From: Candidatus Bathyarchaeum sp.
GTDB taxonomy: Archaea; Thermoproteota; Bathyarchaeia; Bathyarchaeales; Bathyarchaeaceae
Assembly (NCBI GenBank): GCA_003096235.1
Contig: PIXT01000248.1
Coordinates: 1 to 32,097, forward strand
Reading direction: 5' to 3'
Length of the DNA: 32,097 bases
Shown here one piece after another: positions 1 to 7,151 of this stretch. The translations under genes were made by a program, and so were the position numbers. Under the pieces are notes generated by a model, which was given only the letters and a program-made list of their open reading frames with translations, had not been told where the DNA came from and did no database searches. The stretch's first letter is position 1. Each line of letters opens with the position of its first letter.

Positions 1-353
1 GGCAACAATTGTTCAAGAGTGCTTTTAGCGTACTGGAACGGAACTGTTAGAAGTACTGCATCAACATTTTTTACTGCATCTTCGTTTTGCATGCCAATTA
101 GATTGTTTTTTGCTTGTTCGAGTTCTTGTGATGTTGTGAACTCTTTTTTCTCAACCCAGTCCATCTTTTTTCCTGGAAAGATAAGGCCTAAAGCAGCTGA
201 TACGTTGTCGATGTGAGTGTTTAACTCGTCGACGATTTTTTGAGCTTTTTCTAGGTTTCGGGAACCAATTTTGATTTCATGTCCAGCCATGGCTAATCTA
301 AGAGCCAATCCTTGACCTTGATTGCCTGTTCCGCCGATAAGTCCAATCTTCAT
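1..353 (-). CDS. npdG: F420-dependent NADP oxidoreductase (NADPH:F420 reductase), 3' end beyond window
   Basis: The first 117 residues are visible; the C-terminal part lies outside the window. The N-terminus MKIGLIGGTGNQGQGLALRL is the dinucleotide-binding loop of the Fno/NpdG family, and the following IKIGSRNLEKA has the Ser-Arg that typically contacts the 2'-phosphate of NADP. Later VDAVLLTVPFQ matches the next beta strand of the Rossmann fold. The family exchanges hydride between F420H2 and NADP+ in the cytoplasm. The ATG at 351-353 is preceded by GCGAGG with 8 nt spacing, which supports this start. In this window it could connect the NADP-linked methylene-H4MPT dehydrogenase at 7152-8063 to the F420 pool; that link is inferred. 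An inverted repeat flanks its putative TATA box (374-415). Confidence 0.88.
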   Translation of the reverse strand, partial: MKIGLIGGTGNQGQGLALRLAMAGHEIKIGSRNLEKAQKIVDELNTHIDNVSAALGLIFPGKKMDWVEKKEFTTSQELEQAKNNLIGMQNEDAVKNVDAVLLTVPFQYAKSTLEQLL

Positions 354-373
354 ATTTTTTGCCTCGCTAACTT

Positions 374-415
374 TCAGACTATTCCAGATAAATAAAGTTT
401 TACAAAAGAGTCTGA
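374..415 (-). promoter_or_regulatory. Putative promoter with inverted repeat upstream of the F420:NADP reductase
   Basis: The arms TCAGACT (374-380) and AGTCTGA (409-415) are perfect inverted complements. They flank an A/T-rich stretch at 389-398 that on the minus strand reads CTTTATTTAT, a plausible TATA box about 36-45 bp upstream of the ATG at 353. A dimeric regulator could bracket the box. Seven-base arms in A/T-rich DNA can arise by chance, so this is tentative. Confidence 0.3.
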
Positions 416-438
416 TTTATTGGAAAAACAGTTGTTGG

Positions 439-1689
439 TTAATCCAAGATGAGGTGAACGGTTTTGTTGGATATGTCTGACATGATTTTTTCCAGACCTT
501 TCTTTTGTTCATCAACTCTTTTGTGTGTTTCATCATGTTCTTTTTTGAATCTGGAGTCTCTGGTTTCAAGTAGACGCTTCTTGCGTTGCAAGTCTTTTAA
601 CTGATCGTGTAATCTGGCTCTTTCGTCTTTTGACTCGCTGATTGCTCCGGATGTTGATAATTCAGCTTTTTTGTTAAAAGCTTCACTACAATTTTTATGA
701 AGCGACACTAAAGCCTCTTTGTTGATGATGCGATTTATCTGGTCTTTTGCTTTTCTTAATCGACTGGGTTTAAGCTTCATTTTCTTGTTATCTAAAGTGG
801 TATCAATCTTTTGAAGAATCTCTTTTAGCAGAGGGTATCCTTCTTTTTCTGTTGCCAATGCATCGAATGGATTTGTCAAGTATTCGTCAAGCTTGCTGGT
901 TGCCTCAGGATAGAGACTGTATCCGGGGCTGTTAACTAATGTTTGGAACTTTAGAAGAGATTTGTTGATGTGACGCAGTTCATGCTTAACCTTTTTAGTT
1001 AATTCTTCGATTCTCAAGGTTAGTTGAGCAAGTTCAACTATCTCATTTTTGGTCTGGATTGCCTGCAGTTTCTGTTGAGTTTTTGCTATGTTCGTTTCAA
1101 GAAGCTCTTTTTTTTGTTTTCGTGTTTCTTTATCGGTTTCGTAATTGTTTAACTCGCTTAAGGAGTTGCGCAGCGCATCTATTTTGGAGAAAACGTTTTC
1201 AGCGCTTTCTGCCTTGGTGTACTCTTCTGATAAGAATTCGGTAAAGTTTCGGAATGAATCGTCTGCTCGCTTAAATGAAACCTCAAATCTTCGGCGAGAA
1301 ATTATAAAGTATGGGGAAATAGCGCGGAACCATTTTGTTTTTTCTTGACCGATTGTTTTCATGGCTTTTTCGAGTTGTTCAGAAGTTTCGTTGAGGGTTT
1401 TTCCGTTGATTTGCTCTGGAAGAGTAACTTTCTCGATTAAATCGGAGAATGTTCCAGCGAGTTTATAGAGAAATTTTGCGCGTCGATATGTTTTGCGGCT
1501 GCCTTTTGCCATCTCTTTTTCTGCATCATCCAGCAGTTTGTCGCAGGCGTCTAGGAGTTCTTCAAGTTTGGCTCGGGTGTCTTCAAGCATCTTTTTTGCT
1601 TCTGCTCTGAGGGGTTCAATTATGGAATTTGATTCTTTGTTTAGCCATTCGTTGACGGCGTTGAGATGTATTTCAAGAGTTTCAGGCAT
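439..1689 (-). CDS. Long alpha-helical coiled-coil protein, function unknown
   Basis: The 416-residue protein is dominated by charged heptad-like helices: residues about 1-60, 75-100, 165-245 and 330-410 are rich in Glu, Lys, Leu and Gln. It has no signal peptide, transmembrane segment or recognisable catalytic motif. A less charged centre (about 115-160, with a Trp/Phe/Tyr cluster and an Arg-rich patch) may be a small folded region. A cytoplasmic structural, SMC-like or cytoskeletal role is possible but only by resemblance of composition. The start ATG at 1687-1689 is close behind AAGGGAT. The gene lies 85 bp upstream of the F420:NADP reductase on the same strand and is divergent from the ECF-like gene, sharing a 140-bp intergenic region. 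I do not recognise the family. Confidence 0.75.
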   Translation of the reverse strand: MPETLEIHLNAVNEWLNKESNSIIEPLRAEAKKMLEDTRAKLEELLDACDKLLDDAEKEMAKGSRKTYRRAKFLYKLAGTFSDLIEKVTLPEQINGKTLNETSEQLEKAMKTIGQEKTKWFRAISPYFIISRRRFEVSFKRADDSFRNFTEFLSEEYTKAESAENVFSKIDALRNSLSELNNYETDKETRKQKKELLETNIAKTQQKLQAIQTKNEIVELAQLTLRIEELTKKVKHELRHINKSLLKFQTLVNSPGYSLYPEATSKLDEYLTNPFDALATEKEGYPLLKEILQKIDTTLDNKKMKLKPSRLRKAKDQINRIINKEALVSLHKNCSEAFNKKAELSTSGAISESKDERARLHDQLKDLQRKKRLLETRDSRFKKEHDETHKRVDEQKKGLEKIMSDISNKTVHLILD

Positions 1690-1751
1690 ATCCCTTGTTC
1701 CACACTTTACATTATGAATGGAGTGAATTCTTTAAAACCTTTTTTCAAAAT

Positions 1752-1793
1752 CCCATAAACAATACTCAATTATGGGTAGTTACTCTTAAATAA
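1752..1793 (+). promoter_or_regulatory. Inverted repeat and TATA-like box in the divergent region before the ECF-like/ubiX genes
   Basis: CCCATAA (1752-1758) and TTATGGG (1770-1776) are perfect 7-bp inverted arms separated by 11 bp, so their centres are about 18 bp apart. Directly downstream, CTTAAATAAG at 1784-1793 resembles an archaeal TATA box for the plus-strand gene starting at 1831, which also has AGGAAG 7 nt before its ATG. The position just upstream of the box fits an operator. Whether it is a flavin-responsive site is a guess from the genes that follow. Confidence 0.4.
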
Positions 1794-1830
1794 GTTAAGA
1801 AGATAGGAACCAACAACAGGAAGCTAAAAC

Positions 1831-2478
1831 ATGAACCTCGACAGACCAACAATAAAAATCGCAGGCGCCACCATACTAGCACCACTAACCATAATCCTAC
1901 AAAGCCTACCCCCAATTTTTGTAACACCATGGATGCTAAGAATAGACCTAGTTGCCATTCCTTGGATGATTTGCTGGATAATCTTTGGACTAAAACCTGC
2001 TCTTTTAAGTCTAGTAATCAGCTCGCCACTGATAGGATTCGTTGGTCCCTTCGCAGGAGGAGGAGTTGGAGCAGTAATGAAACCCGTAGCAACGATTTGG
2101 ATGTTCCTCATCCCAGCCCTGTTCGCATGGAAAATAGGCGGAACAAAAAAACTGTTAGATAACAAACGCCTTTTCGTTGTAGCAGGTGTTTTGGCACTAA
2201 GTATAAGAGCCGTAGTTACTGTTCTCGTCAATTTTTACTTTGCATTACCCATGTTCTACAACATGACACCAGACATAATAATCGGCATGTTTTCAAGCAC
2301 AGACACGATAAGCTTCTTTGGAAACTCACTAGGTCTTATTGGATTAGGAGCATACATCGCAGAAGTGGCATTCTGGAACACAATACAAGGAATAATTGAC
2401 CTTACTGCCTCATTCATAATTGGAATCATAATCTTTCGAAGAATCCCAGCTTTAACACCAAAAACAAAGAACAAATAA
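1831..2478 (+). CDS. ECF-type transporter S component-like membrane protein
   Basis: The 215-residue protein is very hydrophobic with about six predicted membrane helices (roughly residues 10-30, 38-62, 72-105, 113-135, 155-180 and 185-205), the size and topology of substrate-binding S components of energy-coupling factor vitamin transporters. The glycine-rich stretch GFVGPFAGGGVGAVMKP is reminiscent of the loops of that fold. No ATPase or T component is in the window; S components often use a shared energising module encoded elsewhere. UbiX follows 78 bp downstream on the same strand and uses FMN, so a flavin or related vitamin is an attractive substrate, but this is inference. Start ATG 1831 has an AGGAAG ribosome site at good spacing. 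Confidence 0.6.
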   Translation: MNLDRPTIKIAGATILAPLTIILQSLPPIFVTPWMLRIDLVAIPWMICWIIFGLKPALLSLVISSPLIGFVGPFAGGGVGAVMKPVATIWMFLIPALFAWKIGGTKKLLDNKRLFVVAGVLALSIRAVVTVLVNFYFALPMFYNMTPDIIIGMFSSTDTISFFGNSLGLIGLGAYIAEVAFWNTIQGIIDLTASFIIGIIIFRRIPALTPKTKNK

Positions 2479-2556
2479 AACAGCCAGTTACCGTTTTTCT
2501 TCATCTTTCCAAAAGCCTTTAGAGAACAAAAACAGCAGATAATAGCAGGTGCTTGT

Positions 2557-3126
2557 GTGAAATTAACTATAGCAATAACAGGAGCCAGCGGCGTCATCTA
2601 CGGAAAACGCCTACTAGAAGAATTACACACCAAAAACATCGAAACCCATCTAGTTATCAGCCAAGCAGCAAAAAAAATAATCAAACACGAACTTGAAACA
2701 AACGATAATACCCTAGAAAAACTGGCAAATCATGTCTACGAAATAGACGACTGGAGTTCCCCCATAGTTAGCGGCTCATTCAAAACTGACGGCACAGTAA
2801 TCGTTCCCTGTAGCATGAAAACATTAGCAGGAATAGCTAGCGGATTCGCAGAAAACGTAATTCTAAGAGCAGCAGATGTAACACTCAAAGAAAAAAGAAA
2901 ACTGCTCATTGTACCCAGAGAAACACCACTAAACACCATTCATCTAAGAAACATGCTAGACCTCGCACAACAGGGCGCCATAATTATTCCAGCAATGCCA
3001 GCGTACTACCATAAACCAAAAAACATAAACGAATTGGTAGATTTCGTGGTTGGAAGAATCTTAGATATCCTAGGAATTGAGCATAACCTCTACAAAAGAT
3101 GGCAAGAAATCAACAAAACAAACTAA
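2557..3126 (+). CDS. ubiX: Flavin prenyltransferase UbiX
   Basis: This 189-residue protein has the usual UbiX length and motifs. They are an N-terminal AITGASGVIYGKRLLEEL flavin-binding loop, the SGSFKTDGTVIVPCSMKTLA segment, the ALR-type stretch GFAENVILRAADVTLKE, the phosphate-binding LLIVPRETPLNTIHLRNM, and the late IIPAMPAYYHKP. The enzyme prenylates FMN with dimethylallyl (pyro)phosphate to make prenyl-FMN, the cofactor of UbiD-type decarboxylases. No ubiD is in the window. The start is GTG at 2557, since the family begins directly with MKLTIAITGASG. It ends in a 4-bp convergent overlap with mch. It probably shares a transcript with the ECF-like gene 78 bp upstream. Confidence 0.93.
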   Translation: MKLTIAITGASGVIYGKRLLEELHTKNIETHLVISQAAKKIIKHELETNDNTLEKLANHVYEIDDWSSPIVSGSFKTDGTVIVPCSMKTLAGIASGFAENVILRAADVTLKEKRKLLIVPRETPLNTIHLRNMLDLAQQGAIIIPAMPAYYHKPKNINELVDFVVGRILDILGIEHNLYKRWQEINKTN

Positions 3127-4091
3127 GCTTGAAACTTTATTGACTTCTTGAAAACTTCCACATCGATTTTTCCGGCACGGAATGTTTTTCCGGTCTTTAC
3201 GTTGTTAATTACAAAAACTGCCGGAGCAAACAATCCAGGGTCTATCTTATAGAAATCATAGCCAGCTTCCTTGAAAATCTCCATAAAGGGCTTCCCGTAG
3301 CCTTTAGAGGCAGAAGCAGGAGCCTTCTCAAGCAGTGCCTTCAACTCGTCATCATCCGCATTAACTGTGTAATATGCTGTTCCAGCGTAAATTATTGCAT
3401 CGTTGGTTCTTCCCATCGCCTGAGCCAATTTTGGATGCACAGGTGCTATAGGCGCAATTCCACAAGCATGAGTGACCAGTTTCGGATCAAGCCCTTGTTC
3501 CGTGAGTTTATGCAAACCTGTTTCCACGATCCTTCCTGAAATCTGAACTGAACCAGCAACAGATGAAGTGGGCACCAAAACCAAGAATAGCTTCTCTGGA
3601 GCAACATTGCATTCCTCAGAAATTTTTGCTACAGCCACTTCAGGAGGCTCTTGGGAAGTCTCAAGAACAAGCACACCAACATCGGAAGAGTCAGTGTAAC
3701 CGATTTTCTCGTACATTTCTTTAGGCTTCAAGGATAAGGCACGAGCTGGACCAGACCCCATTGCAGTATACTTTCCGTCTTTTATTTGCCAACCTGCAAA
3801 CTGAGAACCCAAACTTGAGATAACCGGATAATCAGTATAAACAAAAATTGACGGAAGCTCAAGATCACTGTACCGTTTATAGGTAATTTGTGTTTTGGCT
3901 AATCCTCCGAGACAAATCTGTGTTATTAGTTGACCTGCAGCAAAACCCCCTCGCGCTTCGATTCCTGCGTCAATCAAAGTTGCCCCAGAAGGCGTCTTTT
4001 TGACGACAACTCCGAACTCGTCAGCGCAATCACATAATTGTTTAACAAGACTGTATGCTATCCGGTTTACACTCAGTTTAGGTTTCTGCAT
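3123..4091 (-). CDS. mch: Methenyltetrahydromethanopterin cyclohydrolase
   Basis: This is a full-length 322-residue Mch. Recognisable family segments include LSVNRIAYSLVKQLCDCADE at the N-terminus, IDAGIEARGGFAAGQ, GSGPARALSLKPKEMYEKIG in the middle, the SVAGSVQISGRIVETGLHKL region, and the HACGIAPIAPVHPKLAQAMG segment near residue 210. The enzyme interconverts 5-formyl-H4MPT and methenyl-H4MPT in the cytoplasm, the step between Ftr (23883-24857) and the methylene dehydrogenase (7152-8063). ATG 4089-4091 is preceded by a GAAGG ribosome site. The gene stands alone on its strand, about 150 bp from the DUF2153-like gene. A near-perfect 18-bp palindrome lies about 60 bp upstream and may regulate it. 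Confidence 0.96.
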   Translation of the reverse strand: MQKPKLSVNRIAYSLVKQLCDCADEFGVVVKKTPSGATLIDAGIEARGGFAAGQLITQICLGGLAKTQITYKRYSDLELPSIFVYTDYPVISSLGSQFAGWQIKDGKYTAMGSGPARALSLKPKEMYEKIGYTDSSDVGVLVLETSQEPPEVAVAKISEECNVAPEKLFLVLVPTSSVAGSVQISGRIVETGLHKLTEQGLDPKLVTHACGIAPIAPVHPKLAQAMGRTNDAIIYAGTAYYTVNADDDELKALLEKAPASASKGYGKPFMEIFKEAGYDFYKIDPGLFAPAVFVINNVKTGKTFRAGKIDVEVFKKSIKFQA

Positions 4092-4150
4092 CTTTTTTTC
4101 CTTCTTTAAATTAACTCTAAATAGCTTTGCATTTGCCTCAATTTGAAAAT

Positions 4151-4168
4151 GTTACTACATGTAGCAAC
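4151..4168 (-). promoter_or_regulatory. 18-bp near-palindrome upstream of mch
   Basis: GTTACTACATGTAGCAAC reads the same on both strands except for one pair, with a perfect 10-bp core CTACATGTAG. It sits 60-77 bp upstream of the mch ATG, upstream of A/T-rich DNA that could hold the TATA box. Position and symmetry fit an operator or activator site. The binding factor is unknown, and I did not find the same core before the methylene dehydrogenase or ftr. Confidence 0.4.
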
Positions 4169-4221
4169 CTATTAACGTTACTGGTTTTTCCCCAGTCATT
4201 ATATCCATACATAACACGACA

Positions 4222-4235
4222 TTAAAAAAACACAT
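4222..4235 (-). terminator. Possible U-rich termination signal after the cysS-like/dinB operon
   Basis: On the minus strand a run of seven T follows about 15 bases beyond the stop of the last operon gene (stop at 4245). Archaeal termination commonly occurs at such U-rich tracts. No strong stem precedes it. Confidence 0.3.
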
Positions 4236-4244
4236 TTGTTCATT

Positions 4245-4595
4245 CTAAACGTAAAATCGTTCAGTTCTTTCTTCTCTTTTTTTATTTGTGACTTTTTTTG
4301 AACCACTCAATCCTTTCTTGACACCTAAAGCAGTCATCTCAAGGTCATATTTTATGAAGGAACTGGTAAACTCAGATAGCGTTTCGGTCATATTTTCCAA
4401 GTCGTTTTGCGAAAAAATAGTCATTATGTCGGGGCTGTTCACCCATTGCATCCAACCAATCAAGCTTCGCTGTAACATGTTTAACACAAAACGCAAGGAC
4501 CTTACTAGTTCCAAACGGTCTTTACCGGTAGTGTTTTCTATATGTTTTAGTTGATCAAGTATCCTCTCAGAAACTTTAAGCCACTGCTCACTCAA
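4245..4595 (-). CDS. Small conserved archaeal protein, DUF2153-like
   Basis: The protein is about 116 residues and largely alpha-helical. The segment GKDRLELVRSLRFVLNMLQR followed by SLIGWMQWVNSPDIMTIFSQ resembles what I remember of the archaeal DUF2153 family, whose function is unknown; this family call is from memory. The C-terminal 25 residues are basic and probably disordered. I chose the TTG at 4593-4595 because GGTGGGGAG lies 6 nt before it. An upstream TTG at 4616 would add MLGGEQV but places that ribosome site inside the gene. It follows dinB by about 60 bp on the same strand and is likely co-transcribed with dinB and the CysRS paralogue. Confidence 0.65.
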   Translation of the reverse strand: MSEQWLKVSERILDQLKHIENTTGKDRLELVRSLRFVLNMLQRSLIGWMQWVNSPDIMTIFSQNDLENMTETLSEFTSSFIKYDLEMTALGVKKGLSGSKKVTNKKREERTERFYV

Positions 4596-4657
4596 AACTT
4601 GCTCCCCACCTAGCAATCACTCAATGACGATTTTACGATATAAAACTTGGGAACGTT

Positions 4658-5740
4658 TCATTTCCCAGTTAATCTTGTCTGATTTTCTGTAGAAAACAGG
4701 TTTGAAAGTTTAACACCTAGTAAACGGATTTTTCTGTCAGGGCACAGGTAATCTTCAACAAGCTCTCTGGCGCTTTTCTGTATGTCTTTTAAACGGTCTG
4801 TGAATAAGACTAGAGTCTTGCTGTGGGTATGGGTTTCGAAGTTTTCGTATCTTACCTTAACGGTGATTGTTCTGAAGGTGAAGTTTGATACTGTTAGTTC
4901 TTGATGCAAATCATTTGATAGAGCAGTCATAGTGTCTAAAATAAGGGTAGAACTGGATGTATCCTCTTCAAAAGTTAGTTCTCGACTAATCGATTTGCGT
5001 TCCCAGTGTTCCTGAACTGTGCTGTTGTCAAATCCATGCGCCATTAGATGCAACTGTGTTCCTGCAGCGCCAAATTTTTCTACTAAAATAGATGCATTGT
5101 AGTTTGCCAAATCGCCTATAGTTTTGATGCCCATCAGGTTTAGTCGCTTCTCGGTTTTTTTGCCAACCCACAACAGCTTGCGCACGCCTAAAGGTGACAA
5201 AAAAGCTTGGGCATCATCAGCTCTGACAACAGTTAACCCGTTTGGCTTCTTGAAGTCACTGCCTATTTTAGCCACAAGCTTGTTTGGACCAACACCTACA
5301 GAACAAGTAAGTCTTTGCTTTTCATAAACTTCTTTTTTGATTTTCTGTGCAAGTTTCTCTGCTTCTTCAAAATTTTTGACTAAAGAAGTCACATCTAAGA
5401 AGGCTTCATCTAGACCCCAGCGCTCAAACTTGTCTGAGTAGCTCTGCAGAATTGCCATGATTTGGGAAGAAACTCTCTGGTAAAGACTGTAATTAACTGG
5501 AAGGAAAACAGCGTCGGGGCATAGCCTCCATGCTTTTGATATTGGCATACCTGACTTGACACCGTACTTTCTTGCCGTATAATTGCTGGTGCTAACTACA
5601 CCTCTTCCTGTTCCATCCTTTGGGTCAGCGCCCACAACAACGGGTTTACCGATGATTTCAGGATTTTCTCGTTCTTCTATGGCGGCAAAAAAATGGTCCA
5701 TGTCAACATGAAATATTATACGCTTCCTCTTTTTCGCCAC
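4658..5740 (-). CDS. dinB: DNA polymerase IV (Y-family translesion polymerase)
   Basis: This is a Y-family polymerase of about 360 residues, the usual size of archaeal Dpo4. Visible features are the first catalytic aspartate block IIFHVDMDHFFAAIEERENP, the steric-gate region within it, KPVVVGADP, the SNYTARKYGVKSGMP segment, and the second catalytic block ERWGLDEAFLDVT with the Asp-Glu pair. LTCSVGVGPNKLVAKIGSDF, a helix-hairpin-helix near IKTIGDLANY and the little-finger domain to the C-terminus follow. It copies damaged templates in the cytoplasm. I prefer the GTG at 5738-5740, 8 nt behind GGGGGAGGT, over the TTG at 5746, which is too close to that site. It lies about 20 bp after the CysRS paralogue, so the two are probably one operon. 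Confidence 0.95.
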   Translation of the reverse strand: MAKKRKRIIFHVDMDHFFAAIEERENPEIIGKPVVVGADPKDGTGRGVVSTSNYTARKYGVKSGMPISKAWRLCPDAVFLPVNYSLYQRVSSQIMAILQSYSDKFERWGLDEAFLDVTSLVKNFEEAEKLAQKIKKEVYEKQRLTCSVGVGPNKLVAKIGSDFKKPNGLTVVRADDAQAFLSPLGVRKLLWVGKKTEKRLNLMGIKTIGDLANYNASILVEKFGAAGTQLHLMAHGFDNSTVQEHWERKSISRELTFEEDTSSSTLILDTMTALSNDLHQELTVSNFTFRTITVKVRYENFETHTHSKTLVLFTDRLKDIQKSARELVEDYLCPDRKIRLLGVKLSNLFSTENQTRLTGK

Positions 5741-5763
5741 ATTCAAGGACCTCCCCCTTTTTG

Positions 5764-7014
5764 TTAGAAAATTGCCTGAAAAACATAATCGATGGCTTTA
5801 AGCTGCTTGACTGCATTTTTTGAGTCCTCATCACTTAACAGTCGCTTTTTCTTCAAGGTTACCAAACTTGAAACTGTCTCATACAACGAGTCAAAGGCAG
5901 CCTTAACCTGCAGGTCATCATTCATGTGCTCTTCAAAATCGGTCGTTATCTGTTTAACCAGTTCCTTTGCTTTGAGGCTAGATTTGTGTTCTGCACTATC
6001 AGCAACTTCAAGGCTCTTCACCATATCCCGAAAACTCCTGAGCAACTTGCAAACTTTAGTGTAATCCTTGAAATTGAAGTTCAGTTTTTGTCTATAATGA
6101 CCGTAGACAAAAAAGAATCGTATGTGATTCCATATGCACTCAGTTTCCAAGAGGTCTCTGGGATACTTTATGTTGCCTTTACGTTTAGACATCTTTTCTC
6201 CTTCAAAAATCAGATGAGCAGCGTGAAGCCAATAACGAACAAAAGGTTTGCCTGTTAGAGACTCAACTATGGCGATGATGTAGTCGTGATGACGGTAAGT
6301 GCTGTCAATTCCGCTACACCAAATGTCAGCTTTGAAGTCAAAAGTTTCAGGAATCATTGCTGGGTCTTGAATGTTCCAAGAGGGTCTGCCCCTGCCAATT
6401 TTTGTGTCCCAGTAAACTTTGTCTCCCTCTTTGTAGCCATGCCATAAAATGAAGTCTCCCCGATTCCACCTGCTACCTGGATATGTGTCCCTGTGAAACC
6501 GTATCGTTTGTTTAGGCCATTTACGCATATCTAATCTGAAGAGTTTGCCGAAACCATCAAATTTTAATGGGTTGAAGTAAACGTTTTTTCGTCCTTTATG
6601 GGTATGCCAGTATGCATATCCGGTCTGTAGAAGATTTTCAATAAGATTGACTGCTTGCTCAACAGTGTTTGAAGACCGTTGTAGGTAATCAGGAAGCTTG
6701 ACTTTTAGTTTTTTGAGGTCTTCAACAAACTTTTTTACATTACCCGATGTCAGTTCATTTAATGATGTGTTTTGTTTTTCAGCCTCGACTAAGGCTTTGT
6801 CTTCTACGTCAGTAATGGTTAAAACCCGTTCCACCGTGTAGCCGAGGTATTCAAGATAGCGGTGCAGTACATCTTCAAACACGAAGGTTCGATAGTTTCC
6901 GATGTGTGGCAGCTGATAAATTGATGGTCCACAAGTGAACATCTTCACTTTTCCCTCGTCGATGGGTTTGAAGAATTCTAGCTTTCGGGTTAATGAGTTG
7001 TAGAGTTTAAGCAA
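5764..7014 (-). CDS. Cysteinyl-tRNA synthetase-like class I ligase with altered zinc site
   Basis: The 416-residue protein aligns with CysRS from its first residues. It has MLKLYNSLTRKLEFFKPI, the CGPSIYQLPHIGN block with the HIGH-type signature, LTITDVEDKALVEAE, GRPSWNIQDPAMIPETFDF, and the KMSKRKGN signature at about residue 285. The family activates cysteine with ATP and uses a zinc ion to select the thiol. Here the first ligand cysteine (CGP) and the HH histidine remain. The second cysteine of the usual WHIECSAM block is Asp (WNIQDPAM), and the glutamate of HHENE is Ile (HHDYI). The protein also stops near the end of the helical bundle, without the C-terminal tail of about 70 residues in bacterial CysRS. 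It may therefore ligate another amino acid or act off tRNA, like the CysRS-derived enzyme MshC; this is inference. It heads an operon with dinB. Confidence 0.85.
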   Translation of the reverse strand: MLKLYNSLTRKLEFFKPIDEGKVKMFTCGPSIYQLPHIGNYRTFVFEDVLHRYLEYLGYTVERVLTITDVEDKALVEAEKQNTSLNELTSGNVKKFVEDLKKLKVKLPDYLQRSSNTVEQAVNLIENLLQTGYAYWHTHKGRKNVYFNPLKFDGFGKLFRLDMRKWPKQTIRFHRDTYPGSRWNRGDFILWHGYKEGDKVYWDTKIGRGRPSWNIQDPAMIPETFDFKADIWCSGIDSTYRHHDYIIAIVESLTGKPFVRYWLHAAHLIFEGEKMSKRKGNIKYPRDLLETECIWNHIRFFFVYGHYRQKLNFNFKDYTKVCKLLRSFRDMVKSLEVADSAEHKSSLKAKELVKQITTDFEEHMNDDLQVKAAFDSLYETVSSLVTLKKKRLLSDEDSKNAVKQLKAIDYVFQAIF

Positions 7015-7151
7015 AAATGTTCACCTAGCTTCCGAATAATCAAATGGGCTTATTTATGTGTTATATTTTGTTGGTTGTCAAGGTTTAAGGTTAATATGCA
7101 TAGTTACAAAACACATAAATCGCACTCCACAAAAATACCTCTCATAAAATT

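Noticed and set aside
1824..2231. A 135-codon frame antisense to the ECF-like gene.
   Set aside because: It mirrors hydrophobic codons of the sense gene, which has a ribosome site and sensible helices.
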